Positions 33,624-42,779 of a DNA stretch of 64,000 bases are shown here, piece after piece. The notes below the pieces were generated by a model. The model saw only the letters and a list, made by a program, of their open reading frames with translations. It did no database searches and was not told where the DNA came from. Numbering within the stretch: position 1 is the first letter of the stretch; the number at the start of each line of letters is the position of its first letter. The position numbers and the translations under genes are program-made. The DNA is from Legionella_C sp963803545 (GTDB lineage: Bacteria; Pseudomonadota; Gammaproteobacteria; Legionellales; Legionellaceae): positions 1,054,001 to 1,118,000 of the forward strand of contig CAWDMX010000004.1 in NCBI GenBank assembly GCA_963803545.1, read 5' to 3'.

Positions 33624-35354
33624 TTAATACGCGTCTATAATTCGGCCTTTCTGCATACGTATTATCGTATCAGCCAAGTAATCAACCACATCAATGTTGT
33701 GACTTATAAACAAATAGCTTACTCCAAGATCAATTTGGAGCTCTTTTAATAAATTTAAAATTTGCGCCTGAACGGAAATATCCAAAGCGCTGGTTGGTTC
33801 GTCACAGATAATCAATTCCGGCTCTAAGATCAACGCACGCGCGATACAAATACGCTGACGCTGGCCGCCTGAAAATTGATGCGGATAGCGCTCTAAACTG
33901 CTTTGCGGCAAGTGTACTTGGTCGATGATTGCAGCGACTTTTTTGGTAATAATAGATGTTGGGATAGATTGTGACACGAGGCCTTCGGCAATAATTTGTT
34001 TAATTGTTAAACGTGGATTCATGGAGGCGAAAGGATCTTGCATAATCAGCTGTACATTTTTACGGTATTCTCGCCAATCTCTTCTTGAAAACTGATTCAA
34101 CTCACGGTTTTTAAAAACAATACTACCTGATGAAACAGGCACCAATCCTAACAGGGCACGACTAATAGTTGTTTTACCACAGCCTGATTGACCTATGAGC
34201 GCTAAAGTTTTCCCGGGTTTAATGCTAAAAGAGACACCCTCTACTGCCTGGACCCGCGTGCCACGCTGAAAAAGTTTTTGACCAGTCTGATAGGAGATAT
34301 GAAGATTAGTAACGTCTAACAAGTTACCCGTCGTATAAGTCGGATTTTGTCGCTCCGGCCACGGCTTCGTTAACACCTTACTACTTGGGATATTTTTAAT
34401 CTTAGGGTATAAATGACAGCGTACCAAACTATTTTCAAGTTGTTGTAAACTGGGCGTTTTTGTTGTACACGCGCTAAAAACATAAGGGCAACGATTGTGA
34501 AATCGGCACCCAATGAACGACGTTGTTAATTGAGGGAGACTGCCGGCCACTACCGGGAGCTGGTATTTTCTTTTAGCTTTACTAGGCAAGGAATGCATCA
34601 GCTGCTGGGTGTAAGGATGCTTTGGCTCTTTAAAGAAATGCGTAACACTGCTTTCTTCTACAATTTGGCCCGCGTACATCATACAAACTCTATCCGCATG
34701 CTCCATTACTACTTGTAAATCATGTGTTATCAGTAACAAGCTCATGTTTAATTGGATTTGCAGTTTTTTCAATAGCTTTAGAATCGCTACTTGCGTTACG
34801 CTGTCTAAGGCTGTGGTTGGTTCGTCGGCTATCAGTATTTGCGGTTGCTGTGCTAAAGCTATAGCTATCATAACTCGTTGTTTTTGGCCGCCTGATAATT
34901 GATGCGGGTATTTTTGCAAACACAGTTCCGGTTGCTCTATTTCTACAAGCTTTAATAACGCAACTAATTGGTGAGCACGCTTTTTGCTGTTTACTTTGTC
35001 TTGGAGCGCTTCTTTTAATTGATTATCTATACGGATAACCGGATTCAAAGCACTCATAGGGTCTTGAAAAATCATCGCAATTTTTTTTCCCCGTACGCGA
35101 CGCATAAGAAATTCGGGTAATTCAAGAAGAGCGGTATCATCAAGAGCAATGCGACTGTTTGGGGCAAAAGCTGCGAAATTTGGCAGTAAACGCATCAAAG
35201 CCAATGCGGTCATCGATTTGCCGCTTCCCGACTCTCCTACTAAAGCTAAGGTTTCACCGCTTTCTAACTTAAAATTAACAGCTTCAACTACAAGCTTCGT
35301 TTTTTTATAGGTTTGAAAACCAACGGTTAAATCCTTAACATCAATTGCTGGCAC
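33624..35354 (-). CDS. Peptide ABC transporter, double ATP-binding protein (YejF/DppDF type)
   Basis: The 576-residue protein holds two complete ABC ATPase domains in one chain. First: Walker A ALVGESGSGKSM, signature LSGGQKQRVMIAIAL, Walker B ILIADEPTTAL. Second: ALIGQSGCGKTT, FSGGQRQRICIARAL, LIICDEPTSAL. Between them lies the Cys-rich oligopeptide-family tail (GCRFHNRCPY...C...C), whose cysteines in relatives bind an iron-sulfur cluster. The start is GTG at 35354 with AAGGAA upstream. No permease or binding-protein gene adjoins it here, so the rest of the importer must be elsewhere. Confidence 0.88.
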   Translation of the reverse strand: MPAIDVKDLTVGFQTYKKTKLVVEAVNFKLESGETLALVGESGSGKSMTALALMRLLPNFAAFAPNSRIALDDTALLELPEFLMRRVRGKKIAMIFQDPMSALNPVIRIDNQLKEALQDKVNSKKRAHQLVALLKLVEIEQPELCLQKYPHQLSGGQKQRVMIAIALAQQPQILIADEPTTALDSVTQVAILKLLKKLQIQLNMSLLLITHDLQVVMEHADRVCMMYAGQIVEESSVTHFFKEPKHPYTQQLMHSLPSKAKRKYQLPVVAGSLPQLTTSFIGCRFHNRCPYVFSACTTKTPSLQQLENSLVRCHLYPKIKNIPSSKVLTKPWPERQNPTYTTGNLLDVTNLHISYQTGQKLFQRGTRVQAVEGVSFSIKPGKTLALIGQSGCGKTTISRALLGLVPVSSGSIVFKNRELNQFSRRDWREYRKNVQLIMQDPFASMNPRLTIKQIIAEGLVSQSIPTSIITKKVAAIIDQVHLPQSSLERYPHQFSGGQRQRICIARALILEPELIICDEPTSALDISVQAQILNLLKELQIDLGVSYLFISHNIDVVDYLADTIIRMQKGRIIDAY

Positions 35355-35426
35355 AGAAATTCCTTTTCTAGATGATGCTTAGACGCCCTGGTTAGCGGGA
35401 TTTAAAATATCGAATTTTGAAAAAAA

Positions 35427-36185
35427 CTAAATAGGATTGTCGCTATCAATAAAATGGTGTTCCAAGTGAAATTCACGCGCAAGCTTTGTACCCAATGCCT
35501 GCAACCCGAAACGCTCCGTAGCGTGATGTCCACAACTAAAATAATGAATACCCAACTCTTTGGCTTCATAAAAAGTTCGCTCTGAAATTTCGCCGCTTAT
35601 ATAAGCATCGGCGCCTAATTCATACGCCTGGTACAGATAATCTTGCGCAGCGCCACTGCACCATGCCACCTTTTTTATAGGACGATCGCCGGCTTCTACA
35701 CAGACAGGTGGTCTTTGCAGTTTTTTATGAAGCCAAGAAACAAACTCGGCGCAGGTTTTGGTTGTTGCTAGGCTACCGCTCCACAATAAATTATTGATGG
35801 TTCCTATCGGGTGCGAACGGACGTCCATCATATTGAGTAAGGCACCTAATTGAGCATTATTCCCAAGCTCAACATGACAATCCAAGGGCAGATGATAGGC
35901 AACTAGGTTAATATTGTTTTCCAGTAACGACTTGATGCGCTGCATTCGCATACCCGAAACACTGCGCGCCTCTCCGTGCCAAAAATACCCGTGGTGTACG
36001 AGCAAAACATCCGCCTTAAGGATTGATGCTTGCTTGATAGCGTCAAGCGAGGCAGTTACAGCGGAACAAATAACGGAAACCTCATTTCTACCCTCAACTT
36101 GTAAACCATTGGGGGCATAATCTTTAAACTGGGCGATATCAAGAAGCGCGTTGCAATAATGAACTAAATCGGATGTTGCAATCAT
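35427..36185 (-). CDS. Nif3/YbgI-family dinuclear metal-binding protein
   Basis: The 252-residue protein of the Nif3 (GTP cyclohydrolase I type 2-like) family has metal-site motifs VLLVHHGYFWHG, AYHLPLDCH and SCGHHATERFG (two-metal centre His/Glu). E. coli YbgI forms a toroidal hexamer of unknown activity. The gene's ATG shares one base with the murA stop (TAATG), so it is the last gene of the mla-murA operon in this genome, a position different from E. coli. Confidence 0.9.
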   Translation of the reverse strand: MIATSDLVHYCNALLDIAQFKDYAPNGLQVEGRNEVSVICSAVTASLDAIKQASILKADVLLVHHGYFWHGEARSVSGMRMQRIKSLLENNINLVAYHLPLDCHVELGNNAQLGALLNMMDVRSHPIGTINNLLWSGSLATTKTCAEFVSWLHKKLQRPPVCVEAGDRPIKKVAWCSGAAQDYLYQAYELGADAYISGEISERTFYEAKELGIHYFSCGHHATERFGLQALGTKLAREFHLEHHFIDSDNPI

Positions 36186-37450
36186 TATTCAGCAACACGT
36201 CTGATAGTAGCACCTAATTGGCTTAGCTTTTGCTCGATAATTTCATAGCCTCTATCAACGTGATAAATTCGTTCAATGCAGGTTTCACCTTCCGCAGCTA
36301 AGGCTGCAATAATAAGGCTTGCTGACGCGCGCAAATCAGTAGCCATGACCGGCGCACCCATTAACTTCTCAACCCCATCAATGGTTGCTGTATTTCCACT
36401 TAGCTGTACTTTAGCACCCATACGTTGCAATTCTTGTACATGCATAAATCTATTTTCAAAAATGTTTTCTATAACGCACGACTCCCCTGTGGCTAAAACA
36501 TTTAAAACCATAAACTGCGCCTGCATATCGGTTGGAAAATCAGGATAAGGTGCCGTTGTAATATTTACCGCTTTTGCACGCTTATTTTTCATGTCTAAAC
36601 TAATCCAGTCACGACCCTTTGTTATTATCGCTCCCGCCTCCTCAAATTTATCAAGAACCGAGGACAAGCTTTCAGGCATTACTTTTTGCACCGTAACAGC
36701 TCCGCGCGTTGCTGCTGCAGCAGCTAGATAGGTACCGGCTTCAATACGGTCTGGCATAACCGTGTAATTGCCTGAGCCTAAGCTATCAACACCTTCAATT
36801 TGAATAGTATCCGTACCCGCACCGGAAATTTTAGCACCCAGCAAATTTAAAAAATTGGCAAGATCAACAATTTCAGGCTCACGAGCGGAATTCGTCAACA
36901 CGGTAGTCCCTTGAGCGAGCACCGCGGCCATCATTATATTTTCAGTACCTGTTACCGTAATAATATCGAAATTTACGACCGCAGCATTGAGGCGACCGGA
37001 TGGGCAACGCGCTTTTATGTAGCCATTTTTAACGGAAATTTCAGCACCCATCTGTTTTAGTGCCGTTAGATGCAAGTCTACCGGGCGAGAACCAATTGCG
37101 CAGCCGCCAGGTAATGAAACGTCGGCTTTACCAAACCGTGCCAGCAATGGCCCTAATACCAGTATCGAGGCGCGCATGGTTTTAACTAGTTCATATGGAG
37201 CGATGTGCTTTGTTATGAGACTTGAATCCACTTGAACGTGATTGTTGTCGTCGCAATGAACCGCTGCACCGAGTTGCTTAAGTAAACGCATCATAGTATC
37301 CACATCATGCAATCGAGGAACATTGCTGATGGTCACATTATCGGACGCTAAAATAGTAGCGGCTAAAATAGGTAAAGCCGCATTTTTTGCGCCAGAAATG
37401 ACGACCTCTCCTTGCAGCGGTTGACTTCCTTTTAAGATAAATTTATCCAC
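36185..37450 (-). CDS. murA: UDP-N-acetylglucosamine enolpyruvyl transferase
   Basis: MurA makes UDP-GlcNAc-enolpyruvate, the first committed step of peptidoglycan synthesis. It is 421 residues, with the substrate-binding ISGAKNAALPI near the N-terminus and the active-site loop LPGGCAIGSRPVDLHL containing the Cys that fosfomycin attacks (about residue 115). KADVSLP-type and DRIEAGTYL motifs are present. It overlaps ibaG by 8 bases. The order mla-ibaG-murA is the same as in E. coli. Confidence 0.96.
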   Translation of the reverse strand: MDKFILKGSQPLQGEVVISGAKNAALPILAATILASDNVTISNVPRLHDVDTMMRLLKQLGAAVHCDDNNHVQVDSSLITKHIAPYELVKTMRASILVLGPLLARFGKADVSLPGGCAIGSRPVDLHLTALKQMGAEISVKNGYIKARCPSGRLNAAVVNFDIITVTGTENIMMAAVLAQGTTVLTNSAREPEIVDLANFLNLLGAKISGAGTDTIQIEGVDSLGSGNYTVMPDRIEAGTYLAAAAATRGAVTVQKVMPESLSSVLDKFEEAGAIITKGRDWISLDMKNKRAKAVNITTAPYPDFPTDMQAQFMVLNVLATGESCVIENIFENRFMHVQELQRMGAKVQLSGNTATIDGVEKLMGAPVMATDLRASASLIIAALAAEGETCIERIYHVDRGYEIIEQKLSQLGATIRRVAE

Positions 37451-37688
37451 GTTTAGTCTCCCACTCCTGCACTGTCCATGTTTTCATCGTTAAAGCATGC
37501 AAACTACCGCTTATTATTTCTTGATTTACTTGTTTATAAACCCATTGCTGACGAGCAACTAAGGATTTACCAATAAATTCATCCGAAACAATAATTAAAT
37601 TATAGTGATAACCGTCCCCTTCAACTTTAACGTAGGCTGCCGAGATAGTTTCTTTTAATCGCTGTTCTAATTCTTCATTACTAATCAT
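37443..37688 (-). CDS. ibaG: BolA-family protein IbaG
   Basis: The 81-residue protein has the class II BolA fold signature: VKVEGDGYHYNLIIVSDEF and FIGKSLVARQQWVYKQV, then HALTMKTWTVQEW. It acts with monothiol glutaredoxin in iron-sulfur trafficking, as known for the family. In E. coli it sits between mlaB and murA, exactly as here. The start overlaps mlaB by ATGA. Confidence 0.92.
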   Translation of the reverse strand: MISNEELEQRLKETISAAYVKVEGDGYHYNLIIVSDEFIGKSLVARQQWVYKQVNQEIISGSLHALTMKTWTVQEWETKRG

Positions 37689-37987
37689 TGCGGCCTCAAA
37701 TCGGTTGCATCGGTACTAAGTAAAATTTCGGTAACGCCACAAAAATCAGCCAAGGACTCAATTTGTGGCGTTATTCCTACTACGGAAAACGCTTTATTTT
37801 TTGTAACAGATAACCGTTTTGCTTCAATTAAAAAAGCAAGACCGGCACTATCGCATTGCTGCACGTCACTCATATTCACCACAATTGCGTCGCTGATTGT
37901 ATTGCAATACTGCAATAGACGCTTATGATCAGCCACTACAGTATCAAAAACCATACACTTAGAAGGGATAAAATCCTTATTGCTCAT
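37685..37987 (-). CDS. mlaB: Phospholipid transport STAS-domain protein MlaB
   Basis: The 100-residue STAS-domain protein has the characteristic VNMSDVQQCDSAGLAFLIEA segment, where the DSAG Ser/Thr region contacts the ATPase. MlaB stabilises MlaF in the MlaFEDB inner-membrane complex. Overlaps with mlaC (TAATG) and ibaG (ATGA) indicate translational coupling. Confidence 0.9.
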   Translation of the reverse strand: MSNKDFIPSKCMVFDTVVADHKRLLQYCNTISDAIVVNMSDVQQCDSAGLAFLIEAKRLSVTKNKAFSVVGITPQIESLADFCGVTEILLSTDATDLRPQ

Positions 37988-38592
37988 TACGCCGCAGCCT
38001 TACTGCGTTTATGCATTTGTTGGATTAATTCGTTCATTGAAGAATTTTGTAAGGCTTGAGCAAATTGGGAGCGAAAACTTTGCAGTAAACTTACACCCTC
38101 TACGCTTAAATCGTAAATTTTCCATTGACCATTTTTCGCAACCAGATTGTACGTTAATGGAATATTGTTTCCTTTAGAACGCACAATTAAACTACTTACG
38201 CGCACAAAACGACTATCGAGCGATCCTTTAATAGGTAAAAACTTGATGGTTTCATCGCTGTAATTTGCCAACGGATTAGAATAGGTACGAATTACCAACT
38301 GAGTAAACGCTTTAGTAAAGTCACGGCGCTCAGTGGCTGTGGCCTTCATCCACGTTTGTCTACCCAACACCGAGCGTGACATGCCCTCAACATCCACGAT
38401 AGGGAGTAAATGACGCTCGACCGTTTGATAAATAATTTTTTTATTATGTGTCAAGCTGGCTTTGTTATTTTTAAGGGTCGCTAAAATTTGATCGGCTGTA
38501 TTTTGCAACATGGGCACCGGTGATGGTTGCGCCCAAACACAAACAGAAACGCTAAGCGTGAGTAAAACTAATAATCCTTTCAAAATTTTCAT
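37987..38592 (-). CDS. mlaC: Periplasmic phospholipid shuttle MlaC
   Basis: MlaC carries phospholipids between the outer-membrane MlaA-porin complex and MlaD. It has 201 residues with signal peptide MKILKGLLVLLTLSVSVCVWA and the Tol_Ttg2 family patterns LPIVDVEGMSRSVLGRQTW and FTKAFTQLVIRTYSNPLANY. A ribosome site AAGGA lies 6 bases before the ATG, at 38592. MlaA is not in the window. Confidence 0.92.
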   Translation of the reverse strand: MKILKGLLVLLTLSVSVCVWAQPSPVPMLQNTADQILATLKNNKASLTHNKKIIYQTVERHLLPIVDVEGMSRSVLGRQTWMKATATERRDFTKAFTQLVIRTYSNPLANYSDETIKFLPIKGSLDSRFVRVSSLIVRSKGNNIPLTYNLVAKNGQWKIYDLSVEGVSLLQSFRSQFAQALQNSSMNELIQQMHKRSKAAA

Positions 38593-38601
38593 TCAGTATC
38601 C

Positions 38602-39081
38602 TTATTTTTTAATGTTAAACAACAGTTGACCAATGAGATTTTCAAGAATAATTGCTTCTTGTGTTTTCATAATGCTATCGCCCTGACGCAGGTAGGGATG
38701 AGACGGGTCGCTGTCTTCATCAAAACCGGGAACGATGGAGATATAGTTCGATCCTAACAAACCTTGGGTCAAAATTCGTGCAGAAGAATCGGTGAACGGT
38801 ATTTTTTGATTCTTATAAAGCTGCATAGTAACTCTCGCATTCAACACCTCCGGTTGTAATGCAATGCTCGTGACTTCGCCAACTTTAACCCCCGCGACGG
38901 TTACTGGCGCGCGAACTTTTAAACCGCCAATATCCGAAAAATCCGCCGTTACTTTAAAGGTATTTGGCGAAACAAGTGTTGAAATTCCGCTGACCTTCAT
39001 TACCAAAATAACCATGGCAAAAACACCCAGCACCATAAGTAAACCAACACTTATGTCTAAATGACGTTGTTTTTTATTCAT
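38602..39081 (-). CDS. mlaD: Mla complex substrate-binding MCE protein MlaD
   Basis: The protein has about 159 residues: one N-terminal membrane helix (VGLLMVLGVFAMVILVMKV), then the MCE domain (FKVTADFSDIGGLKVRAPVTVAGVKVGEV) that forms the hexameric periplasmic ring. I prefer the ATG at 39081, which shares a base with the mlaE stop and has GGAGG 6 bases upstream. An ATG two codons earlier overlaps the ribosome site itself. The C-terminus (ILENLIGQLLFNI) matches the helix that lines the pore in E. coli. Confidence 0.92.
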   Translation of the reverse strand: MNKKQRHLDISVGLLMVLGVFAMVILVMKVSGISTLVSPNTFKVTADFSDIGGLKVRAPVTVAGVKVGEVTSIALQPEVLNARVTMQLYKNQKIPFTDSSARILTQGLLGSNYISIVPGFDEDSDPSHPYLRQGDSIMKTQEAIILENLIGQLLFNIKK

Positions 39082-39863
39082 TACCATCCTCCAATCATCA
39101 TTGCTGTCAATAGAAAGTCCAAGCCTAGTACCGCAAGAGAGGCATTTACCACGGTACGCGTTGTAGCTGCACTAATTCCTTGAGCGGTTGGTACGCACGA
39201 AAAGCCCTGGTATACAGCAATCCAGACAATAACAAAAGCGAAAACAATACTTTTAATAATGCCACTTAGTATATCTACTTTGAAATTAACAGCCGCCTGC
39301 ATATTGGACCAAAAACTGCCATTATCAATTCCAAGCCATTCAACCCCGATAAAATAACCACCGTAAATAGCCACTGCGGAGAAAATTAAAGCTAAAATTG
39401 GCAGTGAAATTAAACCGGCTAAAAAGCGTGGGTAAATAATACGTCCCAGCGGATCCACTCCCATCATATCCATACTCGCCAGTTGTTCGGTCGCCTTCAT
39501 TAGGCCAATTTCTGCGGTTAAAGCCGAGCCTGCACGGCCGGCAAAAAGAAGTGCTGAAATTACCGGGCCTAATTCACGGGTGATACTTAGTGCCAGCAAC
39601 TGCCCTAACTGTGTGGATGCGCCGAATTTTTGTAAGGTATTATATCCTTGCAAACCCACAACCATGCCTATAAATAGTGCTGAAACAACAATAATTAAAA
39701 AAGAAAGCACCCCTACAAAATGCAGCTGGAATCGTAACGAAGGCCATAACCGAAAAAAACTGGGTCTACGCGCTAAAACCTGCAATAGAAAAACACCCGA
39801 GCCTCCGATATCGTGTGCTTTTTGTATACACCGACGGCCAAAATTAGCGATATTATTGAGCAT
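39081..39863 (-). CDS. mlaE: Mla complex permease MlaE
   Basis: 260 residues from the ATG at 39863, the same length as E. coli MlaE; the frame is open further upstream, but that part overlaps mlaF and is not conserved. The protein has the MlaE/permease_domain pattern: a basic interfacial helix, IVVSALFIGMVVGLQGYNTLQ, then LALSITRELGPVISALLFAGRAGSALTAEIG and four more hydrophobic segments. It forms the dimeric membrane channel bound to MlaF and MlaD. Confidence 0.93.
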   Translation of the reverse strand: MLNNIANFGRRCIQKAHDIGGSGVFLLQVLARRPSFFRLWPSLRFQLHFVGVLSFLIIVVSALFIGMVVGLQGYNTLQKFGASTQLGQLLALSITRELGPVISALLFAGRAGSALTAEIGLMKATEQLASMDMMGVDPLGRIIYPRFLAGLISLPILALIFSAVAIYGGYFIGVEWLGIDNGSFWSNMQAAVNFKVDILSGIIKSIVFAFVIVWIAVYQGFSCVPTAQGISAATTRTVVNASLAVLGLDFLLTAMMIGGW

Positions 39864-40653
39864 GCAATAATTCCTCAACATAAGGTTTAGCTGGGTAATG
39901 AAAAGGAACCGCACCATCGGCTTCACCGTGCATAAACTGATGAATATGCGGATCATTGGAGTTTTTTAGTTCTAAAGGAGTTCCTTCACCAATTATTTTG
40001 CCACCGGCGGTTAAATAAACGTAGTCAGCGATACTACAGGTTTCGTGCACATCATGAGAAACAATAATAGTTGTAGTTCCAAGCAATTGGTTCAATCTTT
40101 TAATAAGTCTAACGAGCACGCCCATAGATATAGGGTCTTGCCCGGTGAAGGGTTCATCGTACATCATCAATTCTGGATCCAACGCAATAGTTCGCGCCAA
40201 AGCAACTCGACGAGCCATCCCGCCTGAAAGTTCAGCCGGCATAAAATTCGCTGTTCCCCGTAACCCAACTGCTTCTAATTTCATGAGTACAATATCTTTA
40301 ATCATTCTAGCGTTCAAAGACGTATGTTCATACAAAGGGAACGCTACGTTATCAAATACGGACAAATGCGTAAACAAAGCACTGCTTTGAAATAACAGAC
40401 CCATTTTTCTACGCGCATTGTACAACGCTTTGCGAGCTAATTGATGAACATTTATCCCATCAACAAACACCGTTCCCTGCTCGGGAAGCAATTGGCCGCC
40501 AATGAGCTGTAAAAGCGTCGTTTTACCACTACCGCTTGGCCCCATGATAGCGGTAATTTTACCTTTCCGAACGTGCATATCAACACCCGAAAATATAGGC
40601 CGTTCGTTACGATTAAAGCTTAATTGATTGATTTCTACCAGATTATTGGCCAT
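39853..40653 (-). CDS. mlaF: Mla complex ATPase MlaF
   Basis: The protein has about 266 residues with Walker A IMGPSGSGKTTLL (about residue 40), Q-loop LFQSSALFTHL, signature ELSGGMARRVALAR (the MARR variant typical of MlaF rather than GGQ), Walker B LMMYDEPFTGQDP and switch His in VSHDV. I chose the ATG at 40653 (MANNLVEINQLSF) over a TTG at 40683. It is the first gene of the operon mlaFEDCB-ibaG-murA-nif3, which maintains outer-membrane lipid asymmetry and makes a peptidoglycan precursor. Confidence 0.93.
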   Translation of the reverse strand: MANNLVEINQLSFNRNERPIFSGVDMHVRKGKITAIMGPSGSGKTTLLQLIGGQLLPEQGTVFVDGINVHQLARKALYNARRKMGLLFQSSALFTHLSVFDNVAFPLYEHTSLNARMIKDIVLMKLEAVGLRGTANFMPAELSGGMARRVALARTIALDPELMMYDEPFTGQDPISMGVLVRLIKRLNQLLGTTTIIVSHDVHETCSIADYVYLTAGGKIIGEGTPLELKNSNDPHIHQFMHGEADGAVPFHYPAKPYVEELLHAQ

Positions 40654-40683
40654 ATCAGTCTTTTGGCAGGAAGTAACTATCAA

Positions 40684-41466
40684 TTATATACCCGATTCTC
40701 AGGTTTTGGCGAGAATTTACCACGATATTATTCAAAAATGCCTTAAAGTAAATTTTTGCAATGATATGATCTATCCAGAAACTAACGACATTCGCGGGTG
40801 TCATCCCCCGTATTTTGAGGCTCACGCCACCCATTTATTGATGCCTAAAAGGCTCGAAATGAAACCCCTGCGCTGTTGTTATTCGGCAGATATTTTCAGC
40901 ATTGCCGTAAAGAACCATCCTTGTTTAAAGGAGAGTATTATTTGATATTGGTGATTGTTTAAACATTTGTAAATTACGCTGATACTGACGATATTACACG
41001 CATTGTTGTTCTAAACGTGAAATCTTACTTGGTGAGCGTTTTTCCGCACGACCCGTAATATGATTTTTAAAAGACTTTTAAGCATGAGTTCATGATTCGT
41101 TGTGCAATATTTTAAAAGCGTGCGTAAAGCGAGGGAAACAAAAGATGTCATAAAAAGTACGGCCGAGCAGTTCGTTGGTCGGTAAGTTGCAGATTTCGCC
41201 TCCTGCGCCAAGCACAATCCATTGCGCGTGTCCTTATTCAACCACCATCTGCAACTCCCATTAATTGAGAGTATAGACCTAACGCTGCCTCAAGGTCATT
41301 AAGCCGCAGGATGAACCAACGCTAAGAAATCTCTTGTTTTATGAGTCACTGATTCTCAGGAACGGCTGTTTAATGCACTCTGTTACGTCAAATCTATTAC
41401 CTAGTTAATAAATAAATGATAAATTGATTGTCTAATTTGAGTTTTATTACCCGGGGAAAATTTTTT
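40684..41466. other. Gene-poor stretch between the mla operon and an SDR gene
   Basis: About 780 bases in which I see no convincing gene. A 76-codon minus-strand frame at 41011-41241 has no recognisable motif or good ribosome site. The region should hold the mlaF promoter (minus) and that of the SDR gene (plus), but no clear -35/-10 pair stands out. Confidence 0.4.
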
Positions 41467-42165
41467 ATGGCAAATTATTTAGTCATTGCGGCAAGCAGCT
41501 CTATTGGGCAGGCAGTAGTTGGTTGCTTAACATCCCAGGGGGATACCGTATTTACTACCGCTCGAGATAACAGCAAGATTCAACCGGATGCAATACTGGA
41601 CGCAACTGATTTTAATGCGGTTGATGACGTATTTAAACGAGCGGGCCCTATAGATGGCGTGGTTAATTGCGCAGGCTCTTTACTTTTGAGAAGCGCGCAT
41701 ACTACCTCCCAAGACCTGTACCGCGCGGTGATTGATGCGTCCTTAACAACATCATTTGCTACAGTACGCGCGGCTGGAATGCACTTGAAAAATGGAGGCT
41801 CAGTAATCCTTGTTTCATCCGCTGCCGCTCTTGTGGGGCTTGCTAATCACGAAGCTATTGCCGCCGCAAAGGCTGGAATTATCGGACTCGCACAGTCGGC
41901 GGCATCTACGTATGCCACCTCAAATTTACGCGTTAATGTAGTAGCCCCCGGAATGACCGATACACCATTAACCCGCGAACTTACTTCCAATCCATTAGCT
42001 TTTAAGGCATCCAAAACAATGCACCCCTTAGGCCGAATAGGTATGCCAGAAGATAGTGCTCGCGCTATTGTTTTTCTTTTAAACCCTAAAAATAATTGGA
42101 TCACTGGGCAGGTATTAGCGGTCGATGGTGGATTAAGTACTGTACGCTCTAAAATGAAAATTTAA
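41467..42165 (+). CDS. Divergent short-chain dehydrogenase/reductase lacking the usual catalytic Tyr
   Basis: 232 residues from the ATG at 41467, which has GGGGA upstream; the earlier start at 41428 would add an unconserved tail. The overall Rossmann/SDR plan is clear: a beta-alpha start ending LVIAASSSIGQAVV, the NAG-like VNCAGSLL, VSSAAALVG, then a helix with AAAKAGIIGLAQ, NVVAPGMTDTPL and the C-terminal GQVLAVDGGLS. But the cofactor loop TGxxxGxG reads AASSSIG, and the YxxxK Tyr position is Ile (IAAAK). It may bind nucleotide differently, act without classical catalysis, or represent a divergent subfamily. Confidence 0.78.
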   Translation: MANYLVIAASSSIGQAVVGCLTSQGDTVFTTARDNSKIQPDAILDATDFNAVDDVFKRAGPIDGVVNCAGSLLLRSAHTTSQDLYRAVIDASLTTSFATVRAAGMHLKNGGSVILVSSAAALVGLANHEAIAAAKAGIIGLAQSAASTYATSNLRVNVVAPGMTDTPLTRELTSNPLAFKASKTMHPLGRIGMPEDSARAIVFLLNPKNNWITGQVLAVDGGLSTVRSKMKI

Positions 42166-42227
42166 CCGCTACCATACGAATGTCCGCTTAACCACAGAAT
42201 TAAAATAACAGAACCACAGGCAACCAC

Positions 42228-42255
42228 CATTATAAAAAGCGTGCTTTTTATAATG
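42228..42255 (+). terminator. Hairpin terminator after the SDR gene
   Basis: CATTATAAAAAG (42228-42239), loop CGTG, and the exact complement (42244-42255) make a 12-bp stem whose right arm starts with a T-run. It lies 63 bases after the SDR stop and could also work for a transcript from the other side. Confidence 0.6.
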
Positions 42256-42349
42256 AAAATATAACCTTTGGAAGACTAGCAACGGGTATCACAACCATTG
42301 ATGATTCTACAGATGTGCAAAGCTCGAAAAAATAGCTATTAAATACCAG

Positions 42350-42613
42350 ATGAAAAATCGGTTGACAATATTAGGATCTGTTTCCGGAAGAACTGCGCAC
42401 CACCTTATTGTCAAGCAAATCCCGGCTTATAGTGACGTGTATTCACTGTTGCAAAAACACGAAGCTGAGCAAAGTAATAAAGCAAAAACGGCGACTTCAA
42501 AGCTGAGTCTGATGGCAGTCTAGGACGACCGCTCTATCCGTAAAGACGATTATGAAGCAGTTGTATCCGCCCATGGCTCTGAAAGTGGATACAAAAAGGG
42601 TCAGCATTTTTAA
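42350..42613 (+). pseudogene. Possible decayed small gene with an internal TAG
   Basis: From an ATG at 42350 a frame reads MKNRLTILGSVSGRTAHHL and on to KLSLMAV, stops at TAG (42521), then continues in the same frame as DDRSIRKDDYEAVVSAHGS to TAA at 42611. The continuity on both sides of a single stop suggests a former gene of about 87 codons, but I recognise no family and it may be chance. The rest of 42256-42779 holds nothing I can identify. Confidence 0.3.
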
Positions 42614-42779
42614 GTCACTCGCACAGCTCCAATAAAGGTTGCATTGAACGTGGAAATCTATCTAGCTTCCATTCAACAACATTATCATCTGGACAGAGTT
42701 GCGTTGTGAAAGCAACATTAGTTGGATACTAACGTTTGTTTCACTATTGGGTGGGTTAATCGATTAGGCCAACGGGTTG

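Noticed and set aside
41011..41241. A 76-codon minus-strand frame upstream of the mla operon
   Set aside because: No family resemblance, no good ribosome site, and odd composition; treated as non-coding.
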